Assembly (NCBI RefSeq): GCF_020382885.2
Contig: NC_058508.1
Location: forward strand, 7,556,055-7,620,054
DNA from: Scatophagus argus
Taxonomy: Eukaryota > Chordata > Actinopteri > Scatophagidae
Length of the DNA: 64,000 bases
Direction: 5' to 3'
Made by a program: the position numbers and the translations under genes. Below the pieces are notes generated by a model that searched no databases, had not been told where the DNA came from, and saw nothing but the letters and a program-made list of their open reading frames with translations. Every line of letters begins with the position of its first letter. Within the stretch, counting starts at the first letter, position 1. Below are positions 52,546-64,000 of this stretch, in pieces.

Positions 52546-53819
52546 GAGAGAGGATAGAGAAAGGAAATCAAGTGGGAGTAAAAAGAGAGTAGAAAATGTA
52601 TCTCTAGAAAAGATAAAAAAAAGGAGAGGCAAATGGAAAATGTCAGTTGGTTAAAATTTGTGTGTTTCTAAGGGAAACAGATGAAGTGGAGAATGTGTGG
52701 GATCCAAATGAGCAAAGTCTCACGCTGTCCTTTGTGGAGCCTCACAAAGAACTTTTGCAGACGTGTATGCATATACGTTCCATCATATCAGATGTAAATA
52801 AAAAGTTGATGACTTAATATTGAGAAAGCACATCATCCAAATTAGCGACCTTCACCTTCAGAGATCAGAGTATTCATAATGATCATCTTCTAATATTCAT
52901 TCAATGTAATTATTCATTCATGGTAGCCTGCCTCAGAGGGGTCGAGTGCTTGGAAGGAGTAAATATTTACCTCCACCTCCTGGTCACATCATGACTGTGG
53001 GACCCATTTTATTGATTTGTTCATGCACTGAATGAGTGATTTTTCTGTTGTTGTTGTTTTTTTTAAAATTCAACTCAACTTTATTAATTTATTTGTCATA
53101 TCTAAGTCAACATGGGTCAACAAAGTGCTCCCTTTAGATAGATAGATCTTAAAAAAAAACAAAAAACACACAACATAAAATAATCATATCCTTATTTGTT
53201 TGTTCATTCAAGTTTGTTTGCTTAAGGGGAAGTGTTCTGTGAGGTGAGGTAGTGCATGTGAACGTGTGTCTGATGTTTGAATATTTGCAGAATAGATCCC
53301 TGCACAAGTCCAAAATTTCAGCCCCAGCTCAGCGCTGCCTCGTGGTGCGTAAGCTCTAGCTAGTCACCAGCCTGTAGTAATAATGACCCAGGGAGGTATG
53401 ATGCGGTAAACTTTAATCCGGTAGCAGTAAATAAACATTAAAAGCTCACCTTTCTGTGATGTCGCTTCACCAACTATCTAATGTTCAACTGAAAAAACAA
53501 AACAATTAAATAACAACAATCAAATCTGTTCACTACTCAGTGGCAAGTGTTGTGAAGGATAAGTCACTGCCCACCCTCCATTTTCTCCCTGGTGCTCTGC
53601 GCGGACAACTGAACTGTCACGTGTAATGCATGTGAACAAGATAAATGACAACAGTGCGTTTTAAAACCACATTCTTTAATTGTTTAACTGTGGTTAACTG
53701 AGTCTTCTTTACTTTGAAGTAGTCAGAGGAAACCCCCTCAGAAGTAGCAATGGCTGACAAAAAAAATGAGAGAAACAGATGACTGTAATAGAGCTTACCA
53801 AACAATAAACAATTAAACT

Positions 53820-54200
53820 GAGACAATATGCTTGCTTGCGGTGCATCATGGGAGATCCCCCAGCAGTCTAAGCCTATAGCAGCATAGCTAGGGGTCAGCC
53901 TATGCCAGCCCCAACTATAAGTTTTATCAAAAAGGAAGGTACTCTTGAATGTAGAGAGGATGTCTGTGTTCCAGACCAAAACTGGAAGATGATTCCATAG
54001 GAAGGGAGCTTGATAACTAAAGCCTCTGGTTCCCTTTTCTACTCCCTTTCTACTTAGGAACCACAAGTACGCCGACATCCTGGGAGTGTAGAGTTCTAGT
54101 TGGATCACTCCCCAGCATGTCATGTAGGCATATCTATGGGGGGTGATGAGACCTGAGCCTAGACGCCAAACTCCATACTGTTCTGCTCCTTTAATAAACA
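53820..54200 (-). mobile_element. Antisense LINE relic (reverse-transcriptase C-terminal tail)
   Basis: The reverse strand encodes GFSYQAPFLWNHLPV and then STFKSTFLFDKTYS, the tail typical of reverse transcriptases in abundant fish LINEs. It is followed by the 3' phrase 'tatagttggggctggcataggctgacc... ggcttagactgctgggggatctcccatgatgcac', which I recall from many teleost copies. An open reading frame of 238 codons (53617-54333) spans it but begins and ends outside the element. It ends less than 200 bases before the first coding exon of card11. Confidence 0.65.
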
Positions 54201-54377
54201 CTTGAAACGTGAGCTGAGCTGCCTGACTGAACTGATCATTATCACAGTCAGAGTCAGACACGCATTCATCATAATTCTTATTTCCCTTGTAGTGATTCAG
54301 CTGTGATGATGCAAAATAACATTGCATAGCCAAGCCAATAGCTCCTGTTGTTTTTTCAACTTTTCAGGGTGTGAGAG

Positions 54378-57300
54378 ATGGAAAACGGAAAACCCGATGA
54401 TGTGGAGGCGCTGTGGGAAAAGGTGGAGTGCAAACGTTACGAACTGTGTCGCATCATCTCGCCGGCGAAGCTCACCCCTTACCTCCGCCAGTGCAAAGTC
54501 CTGGACGAACAGGACGAGGATGAAATCCTCAACTCCATGCTGCTGGTCAACAAAGCAAACCGCACAAGTAGGTGGAAAGAGAGTGTGGGGTTTATGTTAG
54601 TCATTAGTTATGTTATGTTTTACACAATACTTTTCTCACCTGAAGGTATAAAGCAGTGAATGATTTTGTGTGTCCTGAGATTGTATCCAGTGAAAGCTGG
54701 CGTTATTACGCTGTTGCTTGTTGAAATTTAAGTATGTTAATCACCCCTCTGTTAGGCCGTCTACTTGACATCCTCCACACTAAAGGAGAGCGGGGGTATG
54801 TGGCGTTTCTGGAGAGTCTAGAGTTTTACTACCCTGACCTATACAAGCTGGTCACGGGGACGGATCCCACACGACGCTTCTCCACCATCGTAGGTGAGAC
54901 TCGTATCTTTGGATGCAAACGCACGCACACAACCTTTACATACACTTACATACGCATACATACACGCATATTAGATATTACACTCTATACTGTCTGTTTC
55001 CTCACTGCAGTGGAGGAGGGTCATGAGGGTCTGACCCACTTCCTCATGAACGAAGTGATGAAGCTGCAGCAGCAGTCCAAAGCCAAGACCCTGCAGCATG
55101 TTGAACTCAGCAGGAAGAACTGCACCCTGGAGGACGAGCAGAAGAAACTAAGACTGGCCAATCAGGAGCTTCAGGCCATCCAACAGAGTATAAAATACAT
55201 GTTATTCTTTGAGAAGTTTTCTCATCCCGATGTGAGCTTCCCTCTATCTATGTTTCTCTGCTGCATTCCTTTGATAAGAGAAGACTTAAAATGGTGAAAC
55301 TGAACAACAGACAACAGATGTCTAGTGTCTCAAATCGTAGAGCATTGAGTGCAAATCAAAAACTTACCACCGTGTGCTGAAACTGCCATGCAACTGCACA
55401 AACTTTTGTCCTTTTAAATTCTACAGCCCCTTAAAACACTTAGCACTTAAAAGCTTTAGTCACCTCGTCTGAGTAATGTGTTTATTTACAGCAGCTATGT
55501 GGTTGTTTCGGAATTACTTTATCGTTCTAACTAACAGAAGCTAATTGGCTAAATTTAGTAGCAGCCGTTCTGCTCGTTAGCTTAAGACAGACAAGTGACG
55601 TGAGATTGGCTGAAAGGTGAGAGAGTGTCGTGAGAGAGTCACTGTCATGAAATAAAAACATAATTTTAAATTTAATATCAAACTTTGAATATTGAATATC
55701 AAAGCCTGAATAAGTCCACCTGTATGCATAATATTTTTATACATTTTGCAATCACTTAAAAAAACTGACAGCTGCTTTCCACCCAATAGTCCTGCACAAC
55801 ACACTTCTGTGCTTCTGTTTAAATGATTGTGGTTGGCTCCCCAGGGTATAACAAGTTGAGAGAAGAGAGAAACTCCTACAGTGACGAGCTGCTGAGAGTG
55901 AAGGATGAAAACTACAAACTGGCCATGAGGTACGCCACGCTGAGTGAGGAGAAGAACATGGCCGTGATGAGGAGCCGGGACCTGCAGCTAGAGGTGCTAA
56001 TGTGAACGTGATTTAATGAAAACACGCACATGTACATGTCGTTTAATTGCACCTGCAAAGAAGTGTAATAAAATGACCATCTCATTATTCTTCCTGTGTC
56101 TTTCCTGTATATATAGATAGATCAGCTGAAGCACAGGCTGAACAAGTTGGAGGAAGAGTGTAAGATGGAGAGGAGGCAAAGTCTCAAGCTGAAGAACGAC
56201 ATTGAGAACCGACCAAAGAGAGAGCAGATCTTTGAGCTGGAAAGAGAAAATGAAATGCTCAAAATCAAATTACAGGAGCTACAGTCCATCATACAGGTAC
56301 GACTTGCCTGAAAAACACATGCAGGCATTCTTTTCACACAAGCTTTTCAGTACACGTTTCAGCAAATGAGATCTCAGTGGCTATAGTAGTCTCAGCCAAC
56401 TATTAACAATGTATTCACTGATTTTTGGCCACTTCAGGGAAGGGCAACAAATTGTAAAAAGTTTTGATATAGCTAATATTCTAGCAAACAGTTGCATATT
56501 TACCCACTCAGCAGACACAAAGCAACACTTGTAATCATTTACAGTTATGTTTCTGACTAGCCAACAGATTTAAGTGCAATATTCACTCGCTTTTGACTCT
56601 GCTTTGTTCTCCAATTGTTCTACACAAAAATACCTGGTGCTCTTTGATGCTGGGTGTGTAGTGAAACAGTGGGTTTACTGGAGCTTTTTAGCGAAAAACA
56701 ACAACCTTAGAAGACTGAGAGAGAACAAACCCACAAACCAAAAAAATGAGCTTTGTCACTACGACGCTATAGTTGTTCAATACAAATCATCCAGCAGACA
56801 TACAAGGTTCATACCCAACAATGTGCATGTTTGTTAATACTCAGCCTGGCCCCCTACCTGCGTCAGACAAGGCCATTCTTGACATTTTGGAGCATGACAG
56901 ACAGGAAGCATTAGAAGACAGACAGGATCTGGTCAATCGCCTCTACAACCTCCATGAAGAAGTCAGACAGGCAGAGGAACTACGAGATAAGGTATCAAAC
57001 ACACACCACACATAAGCTTGTACATATTCATGTAGGAGATAAGGCATGTGGAAATTTAGTGGTCTTGTGAGTAGACGCAAGTTTCAATGCTTTTTCGAAT
57101 GTGTGATTACATGTGATTATATGAATGTGCACCAGAGCGGGGATGCAAGTGCACAAAAATGAACAAACACACTTGAGAAATACAAACCCGTGATCAGAGA
57201 GTCTAATGCCCATGAGACTATCTGTGAAACACACCCTGTGCAGAAACCCCCATCTCAGGCCTCTCTCTATGTAATCTACTCTTTCTTCTTTCTCCCTCTG

Positions 57301-57513
57301 CGTTTCTCTTCCTGTATCTGCCTTTTTCTAATAAGCTATAAATAACACTTTTTGTTATGTGTGTGTGTAGTACCTGGAAGAGAAGGAGGAACTGGAGCTG
57401 AAGAGCTCCACTCTGCAGAAGGACTGTGAAATGTATCGCAACCGCATAGACACCATCGCCATCCAGCTAGAGGAGGTGGAGAAGGAGAGGGACCAGGTGA
57501 AAGTGCACGCGCG

Positions 57514-57559
<46 letters not shown>

Positions 57560-60500
57560 CACAGATTTTTGCCACTCTGTATCGTGACCACGTGCATCTT
57601 TATGTATAAACAGTGAGGACTTTCATTGCTGACCTCCACTTCCCCACTGCTACAGGCATTTCGCGCCAGAGACGAAGCCCAACACCAGTTCTCCCAGAGT
57701 CTCATTGATAAAGACAAATATCGCAAGCAGATCAGAGAGATGGAGGAGAAGAGTGATGAACTCCAGATTGAGATTGTTCGGAAAGAGGCCAAGCTTGTCG
57801 CCTTGGAGTCACGCCTGCAGCGGCTGTCCAAGGACATTGTTTCGGACCAGGTTAGACACAGTAGAAGCTACTCTGGAGCTGATCTCATCCAGCACAATTT
57901 CTAGTGTCAAATTTTGCCCATGTTTTCATTCAGTTTTACCTCTGTTTTTGCAGAGTTTGCCAAGGGACCTGCCTGTCACCATCATTTCCCTAGGGGAGGG
58001 GTTTAAACCCATCCAGGGCCAATCAGAAGGGTCCAGCGATGAGTCGCCAGAGGATAAGTTCTTATCCGAGGAACCTCGTCTCAAACGCAGGCGCAACCTC
58101 AAACCAGGGGTCAGGCACTGTTCACTACTCATACTTCTCTGTTTATAAGATATTATGGCAAAGGCCAGGATCCATATTTATCAAACTATCTAAGAATGCA
58201 TTAAAGATCTTTCTGACTTTCACAATACCAGGCCTGTATTCAGAGATCATGTGAATAATCAAGAGTTGTCAGCCAAAGTTGAGGATTTGTACTGCAGTCT
58301 TGAAACCAGTTTTGAAACCAGTTTTGAAACTGGTTCAGTAGATCACCACTGCAGCTGTGTCCCCAATCCACCCAGCACCCCGTTTTCACCTCCGACGGGC
58401 TGAGTTTGATTCTCTAAGAGTCTGACAACAGATAAAGACATACAGAGAAAAATCTCTTTGTTAAAGGATGAGATTCTTGCAATTTAACCAGAAACACAGG
58501 TCTTGCTCACAGAGACACTCACTGAAATCTTGTGAGAGGGAAGCTGTTGCAGGGAGTCAACAGGGTAACGTGAGTTAAAGTTGGAAACAGGAGTGAGATA
58601 ATCAACCTCTTGGCATCTACCAAGAGGTTGATTATTTTGCTTGCTTCAACAACTGAGATGAGGCAACAAACGTAACAACTCACCTCCTGCAAAATTTCAG
58701 TGTGAGACTTCTCTTTGAGACTTGTGTTTGTCTTTCCTTTCCTAAAAATACAGGAGGGCTAAAGTGAAGGATTTTTACTTTTATTTTTCTCAAAATGTCA
58801 CTTTCAGCAGTTTTCCTGCAGTCATAGGTCAAAGAAACACATGTTGTCAAGAGAGTGCTGTCAGTGAAATGTCTTTTAATAGTGACTAAAAGACTTTTGT
58901 GTTTTGTACTTCAGAACAGAGTAAAGTCTCCACTCTGTGTACCCAAAGACTTTCACGTCAACTCAGAGGCCGCTCAACCAGCAGGTATCACAAGGTCACC
59001 TATACTTCATTCATGCAGTATATTGCACCATAAAAACAACATTGTGTAACTTCATTTAGATTTATCTCTGACTTTCAGCTTCGTCTGTCAACGGAGGAGA
59101 TTGTCTAGGACTCCAGATGCCAAACTCACACAACAGCCACTCCCTCCCTGCCTCCCCCAGCTTCCCATTGTCCCCCATATATTCACCCTCCACAGCTGCC
59201 CCGCTTGCCTCCTCCTTCTCCTCCTCCCCCTCTCCAATTCCCTTCCCTGTAGCGGAACAGTCCAACAGACCAATTATGGTGAGGCCTCCACATTCCCATA
59301 GTCCAGTATTGTTTTGTTCTGTGTTTGGTTAAAAAAGAAAAAAAATCACATGTATTTTTTTTCCATGTAAGCCAAACAGATTCCTGAGAAACTCTGGTGA
59401 GTTGACTTGACATTCTTAAGTTTTTGTGTCTGTAACTGGTACCTCTGCTTTGTTCACTTGTAAAATCTCCAGCTGCGTTATCGTAACGACAGCATCCTGT
59501 CCACTCTCCCCGAGCCACCGGAGAAAGCATCGCTGTACCGCAGAGAGAGGGAGAAAGAACATGACTTTCACCCCCGCAGGTAGTTACAGCCCCAAATCAG
59601 ATTTGAATCCCATGTAATCTGTACCGTTTAAAGGTGACAACTTAGTCATGTAGATCTAGATGTTTCAGAATCAGAATCAGAATTCCTTTATTAATCCCTG
59701 GAGGGAAATTCTTGTTTAGCTGCCACATCATTTCTTCCATTTTATTCATTTGGACTGTTTTGTGTTAAATTAGCTTTCATGAATAGCTTAAAAATTGTCT
59801 AATTGTTTGATCTCTTTCAGCCTCTCAGACTTTGATAGTGACAACAATGAAATGGAGTTTGGTAAAGTATACTTTTACACATTACCCAAAATCTTGCTAG
59901 TGATGTTTTTTGGCTGTATTTGTCTTCTGTTTAGTATTTTAAATAAATCTCTCTCTCTGATGGTCCCTTCCTTAGACGATGAAGTACAGCCTAGTCCACC
60001 TTCTATCCACTCATCTTCCTCATCCCATCAGTCTGAAGGGATGGACACTTATGACATAGAGCAGGTCAACAATATCTTCAGGAAACTCTCTCTGGAGAGG
60101 TACAGGACCCACATGCACAAGAATCATTGTCGAGTCAAACGTACTTATAAACACTTTCCGCCGTCAAACATGTTTGTGTAAATTTGTGCAGGCCGTTCCG
60201 TCCCTCTCTGTCCTCCTTCTCAAGGATCAGCTCTTCCCTGAAGCCAGTGCAGGAACTGTCCTTGTTAGGGGACAACCTGTTGAAGGACATCACGCTAGTT
60301 GGCGGCAACAACAGCGGCATTTTCATCTCATCTGTGAAGTTGGGCTCTCATGCTGAAAAGGTGGGGCTACGAGAAGGCCACCACCTCCTATTGGTACGTA
60401 ATTTGCCCTCTGCATGGGTTAGTCTCTTGGTTCACATGGGCTGTAAGATGAGTGAAAGATGAGAAGAGAAGGCACATTTTTTTTCCAGTTAAAACCACCA

Positions 60501-63500
60501 GCTTTACAGAGGGGAAAGATGCAGTAAGAACCAACACTGTGCATGGTCAGTTGCAGAGGAAAGTGTAATAATTGATGTCCTAAAGCTTTTAGATGGTTTG
60601 TGAAATCAACAACCCTTTATTTTTTAGATGTTTCAGTGACTGCTTTCTTGTGCAGGCAACATTACATTGAGAGACCAATTTACAGAAGTGCCAAAATTAG
60701 ACATAAAACTCCAAAACATGGACACTTTAATCTGTCATTCATCTGTCTTGTGCTATGATTGGCTTACCAGCTTGAGGGATGCATACGTGGGGAGAACCAA
60801 AGCATTTCACTGGACACCAGCACTCAGGAAGAAGCTCACTGGACGCTGCAGCACTGCTCTGGACCAGTCAGGCTGCACTATCGAGTCAACTATGACTGTA
60901 AGTGTTGCTTTTATTGGACTTTCCTGTTTGTGTTAAGCACTTATAATTTCTATATAAATTCACGTGTGTGTGTGTGTGTGTGTGCACTCTAGCCTTCCGT
61001 CGTCTTCAGAGGGACCTGTCGGAGGGCATGCTGGCGTCTGGCGACTCCTTCTACATACGGGTCAACCTCAACATCTCCAGCCAATCAGACAGCTGCTCTC
61101 TGAGCATACGCTGCGATGAGGTGGTACATGTGCTGGATACCAGGCACCAAGGCCGCTGTGAGTGGCTGTGTGCTCGTGTCGACCCCTACACTGGCTCCGA
61201 CCTGGCCGACCGCGGAACCGTACCCAGCAACTCACGGTATAGAGAAGAGCACTGATATTAAGACTGAGACTTAAATAAAACCTGATGTTTCGGGTGGGAA
61301 GGCTACATATTTAAAGCACATGTTACAAACCCAGCCTGGTGTCAAAGGCCATTAAATGCTGGAACTAACTGAGTGTCATGTTTCTGTTCTGCTGTAGTAT
61401 TGCAAGATCCTGAGCATGATGCAAAAATGATGTAACAGTTGAGCAACCATGCAAAGTTGAGGGTCTGGAGGAACAAAGTTTCACTTATCTCCCCAACGCA
61501 GCAGCAATATCTCACCACACACACAGACACACACACACAAACACACACAGGCAGTCTTGTTTCCATCACTTTTGGGGACATTACACAGACTTACATTCAT
61601 TAACCACCACCTAACCATAACAATAAGCGTTACTTGCCTAATCCTAACCCTTACCTTAATCTAACCCTAACCTCAACCTAACCTACACTAGAGGACTTGC
61701 ATTTTGTCCCCAAGTAAGGTGGGTCCTCACAATGTGACTGTGTACCCACAACTACAGGAATACACACACACACACACTGTCATAAAGAAGCATGGGAAAC
61801 AGCTTGACATGACACTCTTAAACAAAGAAACATGTTTTTACTTTTGTAATTGGATAAAAATCATGAGTATGATCATTTAATAAATACTTGTGTGACTGTA
61901 TATTAATGCAGGGCCCAGCAGCTGCTCTTGGTAAAGATTCAGAAGTTACTGTATCGAGGGGGAAAGGAAGACATTGAAAATCACCGCAACAGTCGGGTAA
62001 GAAACCAAGTTAAAAAACAATGCATTGATTCAATATGTACAACATTAATACAGTATCATATTTCCATATGACTGTATATAACGAAAACCAAAACAACCAC
62101 AACAAAACAAAAATATGGCTGTGACTCAGTGTCAGCAGATATTTACTATTAAATGACTAGGATAGGGGCAGCATGGTGGTGCAGTGGTTAGCACTGTCAC
62201 CTCTCAGCAAGAGGGTTCCAGGTTTGAATCCCGGTCTGGGCCCTTCTGTGTGGGGTTTGCATGTTCTCCCTGTGCCTGCGTGAGTTTTACTCCGGCTTCA
62301 ATTGATTGGTGACCAGTCCAGGGTGAACTCCGCCTCTTGCAGTCAGTTGGGATAGGCTCCATGATGCACTGTTGTGACGCAATGTCAGTGTATATAAGTT
62401 GTGTGCATGTGCCTGTGTATCACAATTTGCAGCCAGAAGACGTGAGTCCCTCTCCTGATCCTAAAGCCAGTCCACGCATGTCTAGAGCCAGCATCTTCCT
62501 CACTCAGATACTACAGGTAAGCAAACAAAAGGTCCTTGTGGAGAAGAAGACTTTAGTCTTCAGGCAAACACCAAACACTTCACTCCACCTTAAAGAATAT
62601 GTATTTCATGATAAGTTTCTTGCACTATATGGTCTTTAATAGCAGATGACAAATCTTATAGTCACATTCTTGCAAAGTGGTAGCCACTTTACTGCAAACA
62701 TCAAAACATCCATAGAAATTCCATAACTCAGGTTGCCTTTAGTCTGCTTAGTTAATAAAAAAGCAAACAAACATACATTTGTGCTAAAACTCAAACATAT
62801 TCAGTGGAAGGTATCCTGATCAGCTCACACATGGCTAACATCATGCAGTGTGACCTTAGGGTATCTAAGAAGTGAGCAGTCACATTAATGAATAATTGAA
62901 GAGAATTAAGCTAAAATGTTTTCCATAATATGAAAGTAATCTCTCGATCTTGGTGCTAATAGGGAGCTGTTTTCACAAAATGAATGTGCAGCACTACTGA
63001 ACAAGGCAGTAACTAAGTAACTAAGATACCTCCAATGATATGTTTTGTGTCTCTTTTCACTTGTAGTTTGTCAGCAGGGTGGATATCAAGTACAAGCGAA
63101 TGAACAGCAGTGAACGTGTGAGGATCATCAACTCAGGCAGCACAACACTACCCAGACAAGGTTTTGAGACGCTTAGGCCAGAAGGTGAGAACAAAGTGGT
63201 GCTCGGAGAGCAAAATTCTACACGCACAACCAGAAAAACATCTGGAAAAATCCAAAATATCTGAAAGTTTCAGTTTAAATGTAAGCAGTCAAACATTTTT
63301 GCTTTGGTTCAATTGGAAAAGTTTTAGTTAACTGTCTAAGTGAAAATATGAATATGAAGCAGAGGAGCTAAAAAGTTCAAAGATGGGCAGGATTTTCAGA
63401 CTTTGAATGGTCAGGAAATAGAAAAATAAACAAACAAATATTTCCAAAAATGTTACATATATCAAAAAATTTGAACAGATACACAAATGTCCTGAATGAA

Positions 63501-63970
63501 AATGAACTGAACATTTTGTAGTTATAGAAAAAAATTGTAAGGAAATTAGCACTTCCCCAAAGTGTGTGACTGAAGGCATTCACAGTAATTACACTCTTTG
63601 TCTTATTGTATATGACAGCAGGTTGTCTTTAAGCTTAATATTTCATGTTGGGGAGATTTAAATGGATAATCTGGTCCATAACAAACCTTGTGGACCTTTA
63701 GGCTACATTGTCCTTCTACTCATGGGCATATCATTGTGTGTGTGTGCGTGCATGCCTCTTTTCGTGTGCTATCTTGATTATAAATAGACGCTGCCGACCC
63801 AGACAGTGAGCTGAGCAGGAGTTTGAATCTGATTCCCTACAGTCCTGTCACCCCCCAGCGGACCCAGAGGAAAAGACCGGTCCTCTTCACTCCCACTGCT
63901 CTAGCCAAAACCATTATCCAGAAAATACTCAACATGGGGGGAGCCATGGACTTCAATATCTGCAAACCAG
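54378..63970 (+). CDS. card11: CARD11/CARMA1 NF-kB scaffold, 3' end cut by the window
   Basis: Membrane-associated guanylate-kinase scaffold that links antigen-receptor PKC signals to BCL10-MALT1 and NF-kB. Twenty-one coding exons give 1014 codons; the human protein has 1154, so roughly 140 residues lie beyond the edge. Domains: CARD about 8-100 ([20 protein letters not shown]), coiled coil about 110-430, inhibitory linker about 435-667, PDZ about 668-770, SH3-like region about 777-860 ([13 protein letters not shown]), start of GUK near 970 ([14 protein letters not shown]). The Ser-rich [12 protein letters not shown] segment, near residue 640, matches the linker region phosphorylated by PKC in mammals. 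Exons: 54378-54567, 54756-54893, 55011-55187, 55845-55993, 56117-56296, 56845-56991, 57371-57496, 57656-57850, 57954-58109, 58915-58984, 59079-59278, 59473-59579, 59821-59861, 59976-60099, 60192-60393, 60771-60897, 60993-61236, 61912-61996, 62433-62516, 63067-63184, 63788-63970. A final donor follows at 63971. Linker exons 10-11 differ most from the human protein. Confidence 0.95.
57519..57553 (+). repeat. (CA)n microsatellite in card11 intron 7
   Basis: Uninterrupted CA units begin 23 bases after the donor of coding exon 7 (exon end 57496), preceded by a GCGC-rich stretch. The intron is only 159 bases long, so the array makes up about a fifth of it. Confidence 0.9.
58598..58635. repeat. Perfect 16-bp hairpin in card11 intron 9
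   Basis: Arm 58598-58613 (ataatcaacctcttgg) is exactly reverse-complementary to 58620-58635, with a 6-base loop (catcta). It lies mid-intron between coding exons 9 and 10. The arms are too short for a canonical microRNA precursor. Confidence 0.9.
59664..59716 (-). mobile_element. Retroposon 3' tail, antisense
   Basis: The + strand reads 'cagaatcagaatcagaattcc' then 'tttattaatccctggaggg' and 'aaattcttg'. The reverse complement is a standard fish LINE/SINE 3' end (TTTCCCTCCAGGGATTAATAAAGG then TTCTGA repeats). It is in the intron between coding exons 12 and 13 of card11. Confidence 0.65.
61551..61752. repeat. Dispersed repeat containing a telomere-like CCCTAA tract
   Basis: The block runs from 'gcagtcttgtttccatcac' through 'ttttggggacattacacagac', a degenerate 'cctaaccctaacc'-type tract (about 61640-61685), to 'ttgtccccaagtaaggtgg' and 'gtcctcacaatgtgactgtg'. 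The same order occurs in a repeat that I recall from many ray-finned fishes. It lies between CA arrays at 61516-61550 and 61765-61778, in the intron between coding exons 17 and 18. Confidence 0.65.
62163..62358 (+). mobile_element. tRNA-like SINE-type dispersed repeat
   Basis: The 5' part has a box A-like string (tggtgcagtggttagcac) and, about 35 bases on, a box B-like string (ggtttgaatccc), as in tRNA-derived promoters. The body (tgtggggtttgcatgttctcc) and end (gaccagtccagggtgaactccgcctc in pieces, then ttgggataggctcc) match a very common teleost repeat, with internal deletions. It ends 74 bases before card11 coding exon 19. Confidence 0.75.
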
Positions 63971-64000
63971 GTCAGTGTATAATGGGAGTTAAGCAAGCTC

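Larger units (their letters stand above)
46675..54367 (+). other. card11 first intron (7.7 kb)
   Basis: No conserved coding exon was found inside. Contents: a hairpin (48753-48787), retroposon tails (49199-49255), an AT run (49376-49430), an L1-like relic (about 49620-50750), GT-rich DNA (51860-52545), an A/T-rich possible retroposon tail with AGAT units (53065-53165), and an antisense LINE relic (about 53820-54200). A TATA-like box (ttatatag, 47541-47548) could mark an internal promoter, without other support. The assignment depends on the presumed upstream exon being correct. Confidence 0.45.

Noticed and set aside
53617-54333. 238-codon reverse-strand frame as a protein gene
   Set aside because: The recognisable part is a LINE reverse transcriptase tail; the rest has no homology that I can see, and the frame has no promoter or exon structure.
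58301-58334. Triplicated 'gaaaccagtttt' unit as a regulatory array
   Set aside because: Only three short imperfect units in an intron; likely replication slippage.
58598-58635. microRNA precursor
   Set aside because: A 16-bp stem with a 6-base loop is too short, and flanking sequence does not extend the pairing.
62163-62260. A functional tRNA gene
   Set aside because: Box A and B strings are present, but no cloverleaf with acceptor stem can be drawn; the flanks match a dispersed repeat.

Overview
The window is vertebrate nuclear DNA, almost certainly from a teleost and probably a percomorph-type fish. It carries multi-exon genes with GT-AG introns, dense CA/GT microsatellites, and several dispersed repeats that I recognise from fish genomes. 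No bacterial, phage, CRISPR, rRNA or canonical tRNA features were seen. All gene models were built by hand from exon translations, splice sites and phase. They are not supported by transcript or database evidence.

Layout, left to right: (1) 1105-17250, + strand, a complete 43-coding-exon sarcomeric myosin heavy chain, best matched to the masticatory/superfast MYH16 type. (2) 18440-24430, - strand, complete wipi2 in 12 coding exons, an autophagy PI3P effector. (3) A 5 kb gap, 24430-29100, with repeats and a possible IRF-like inverted motif. (4) 29104-37740, + strand, mmd2 (PAQR10) in 7 coding exons. (5) 37820-44760, - strand, complete ap5z1 (AP-5 zeta) in 18 coding exons. (6) A head-to-head gap holding a long CT tract. 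(7) 46476 to the right edge, + strand, card11 (CARMA1). It has a presumed non-coding first exon, a 7.7 kb first intron rich in retrotransposon relics, and 21 coding exons before the window ends inside the guanylate-kinase domain.

The order wipi2-mmd2-ap5z1-card11 matches genes that sit together on human 7p22, with RADIL, PAPOLB, FOXK1 and SDK1 absent here. MYH16 lies on human 7q22, so its place next to wipi2 is a lineage difference. The genes do not form one pathway: muscle motor, autophagosome initiation, Golgi/membrane PAQR protein, late-endosome adaptor, and lymphocyte NF-kB scaffold. Neighbours are arranged tail-to-tail (myh16/wipi2, mmd2/ap5z1) or head-to-head (wipi2/mmd2, ap5z1/card11).

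I did not find a convincing undescribed biological system. The more interesting items are a GC-AG intron whose pyrimidine tract is a pentanucleotide microsatellite, a small fold-back element family with four copies in this window, perfect hairpins in card11 introns, an L1-like relic in card11 intron 1, and a palindromic pair of IRF-like motifs upstream of wipi2.
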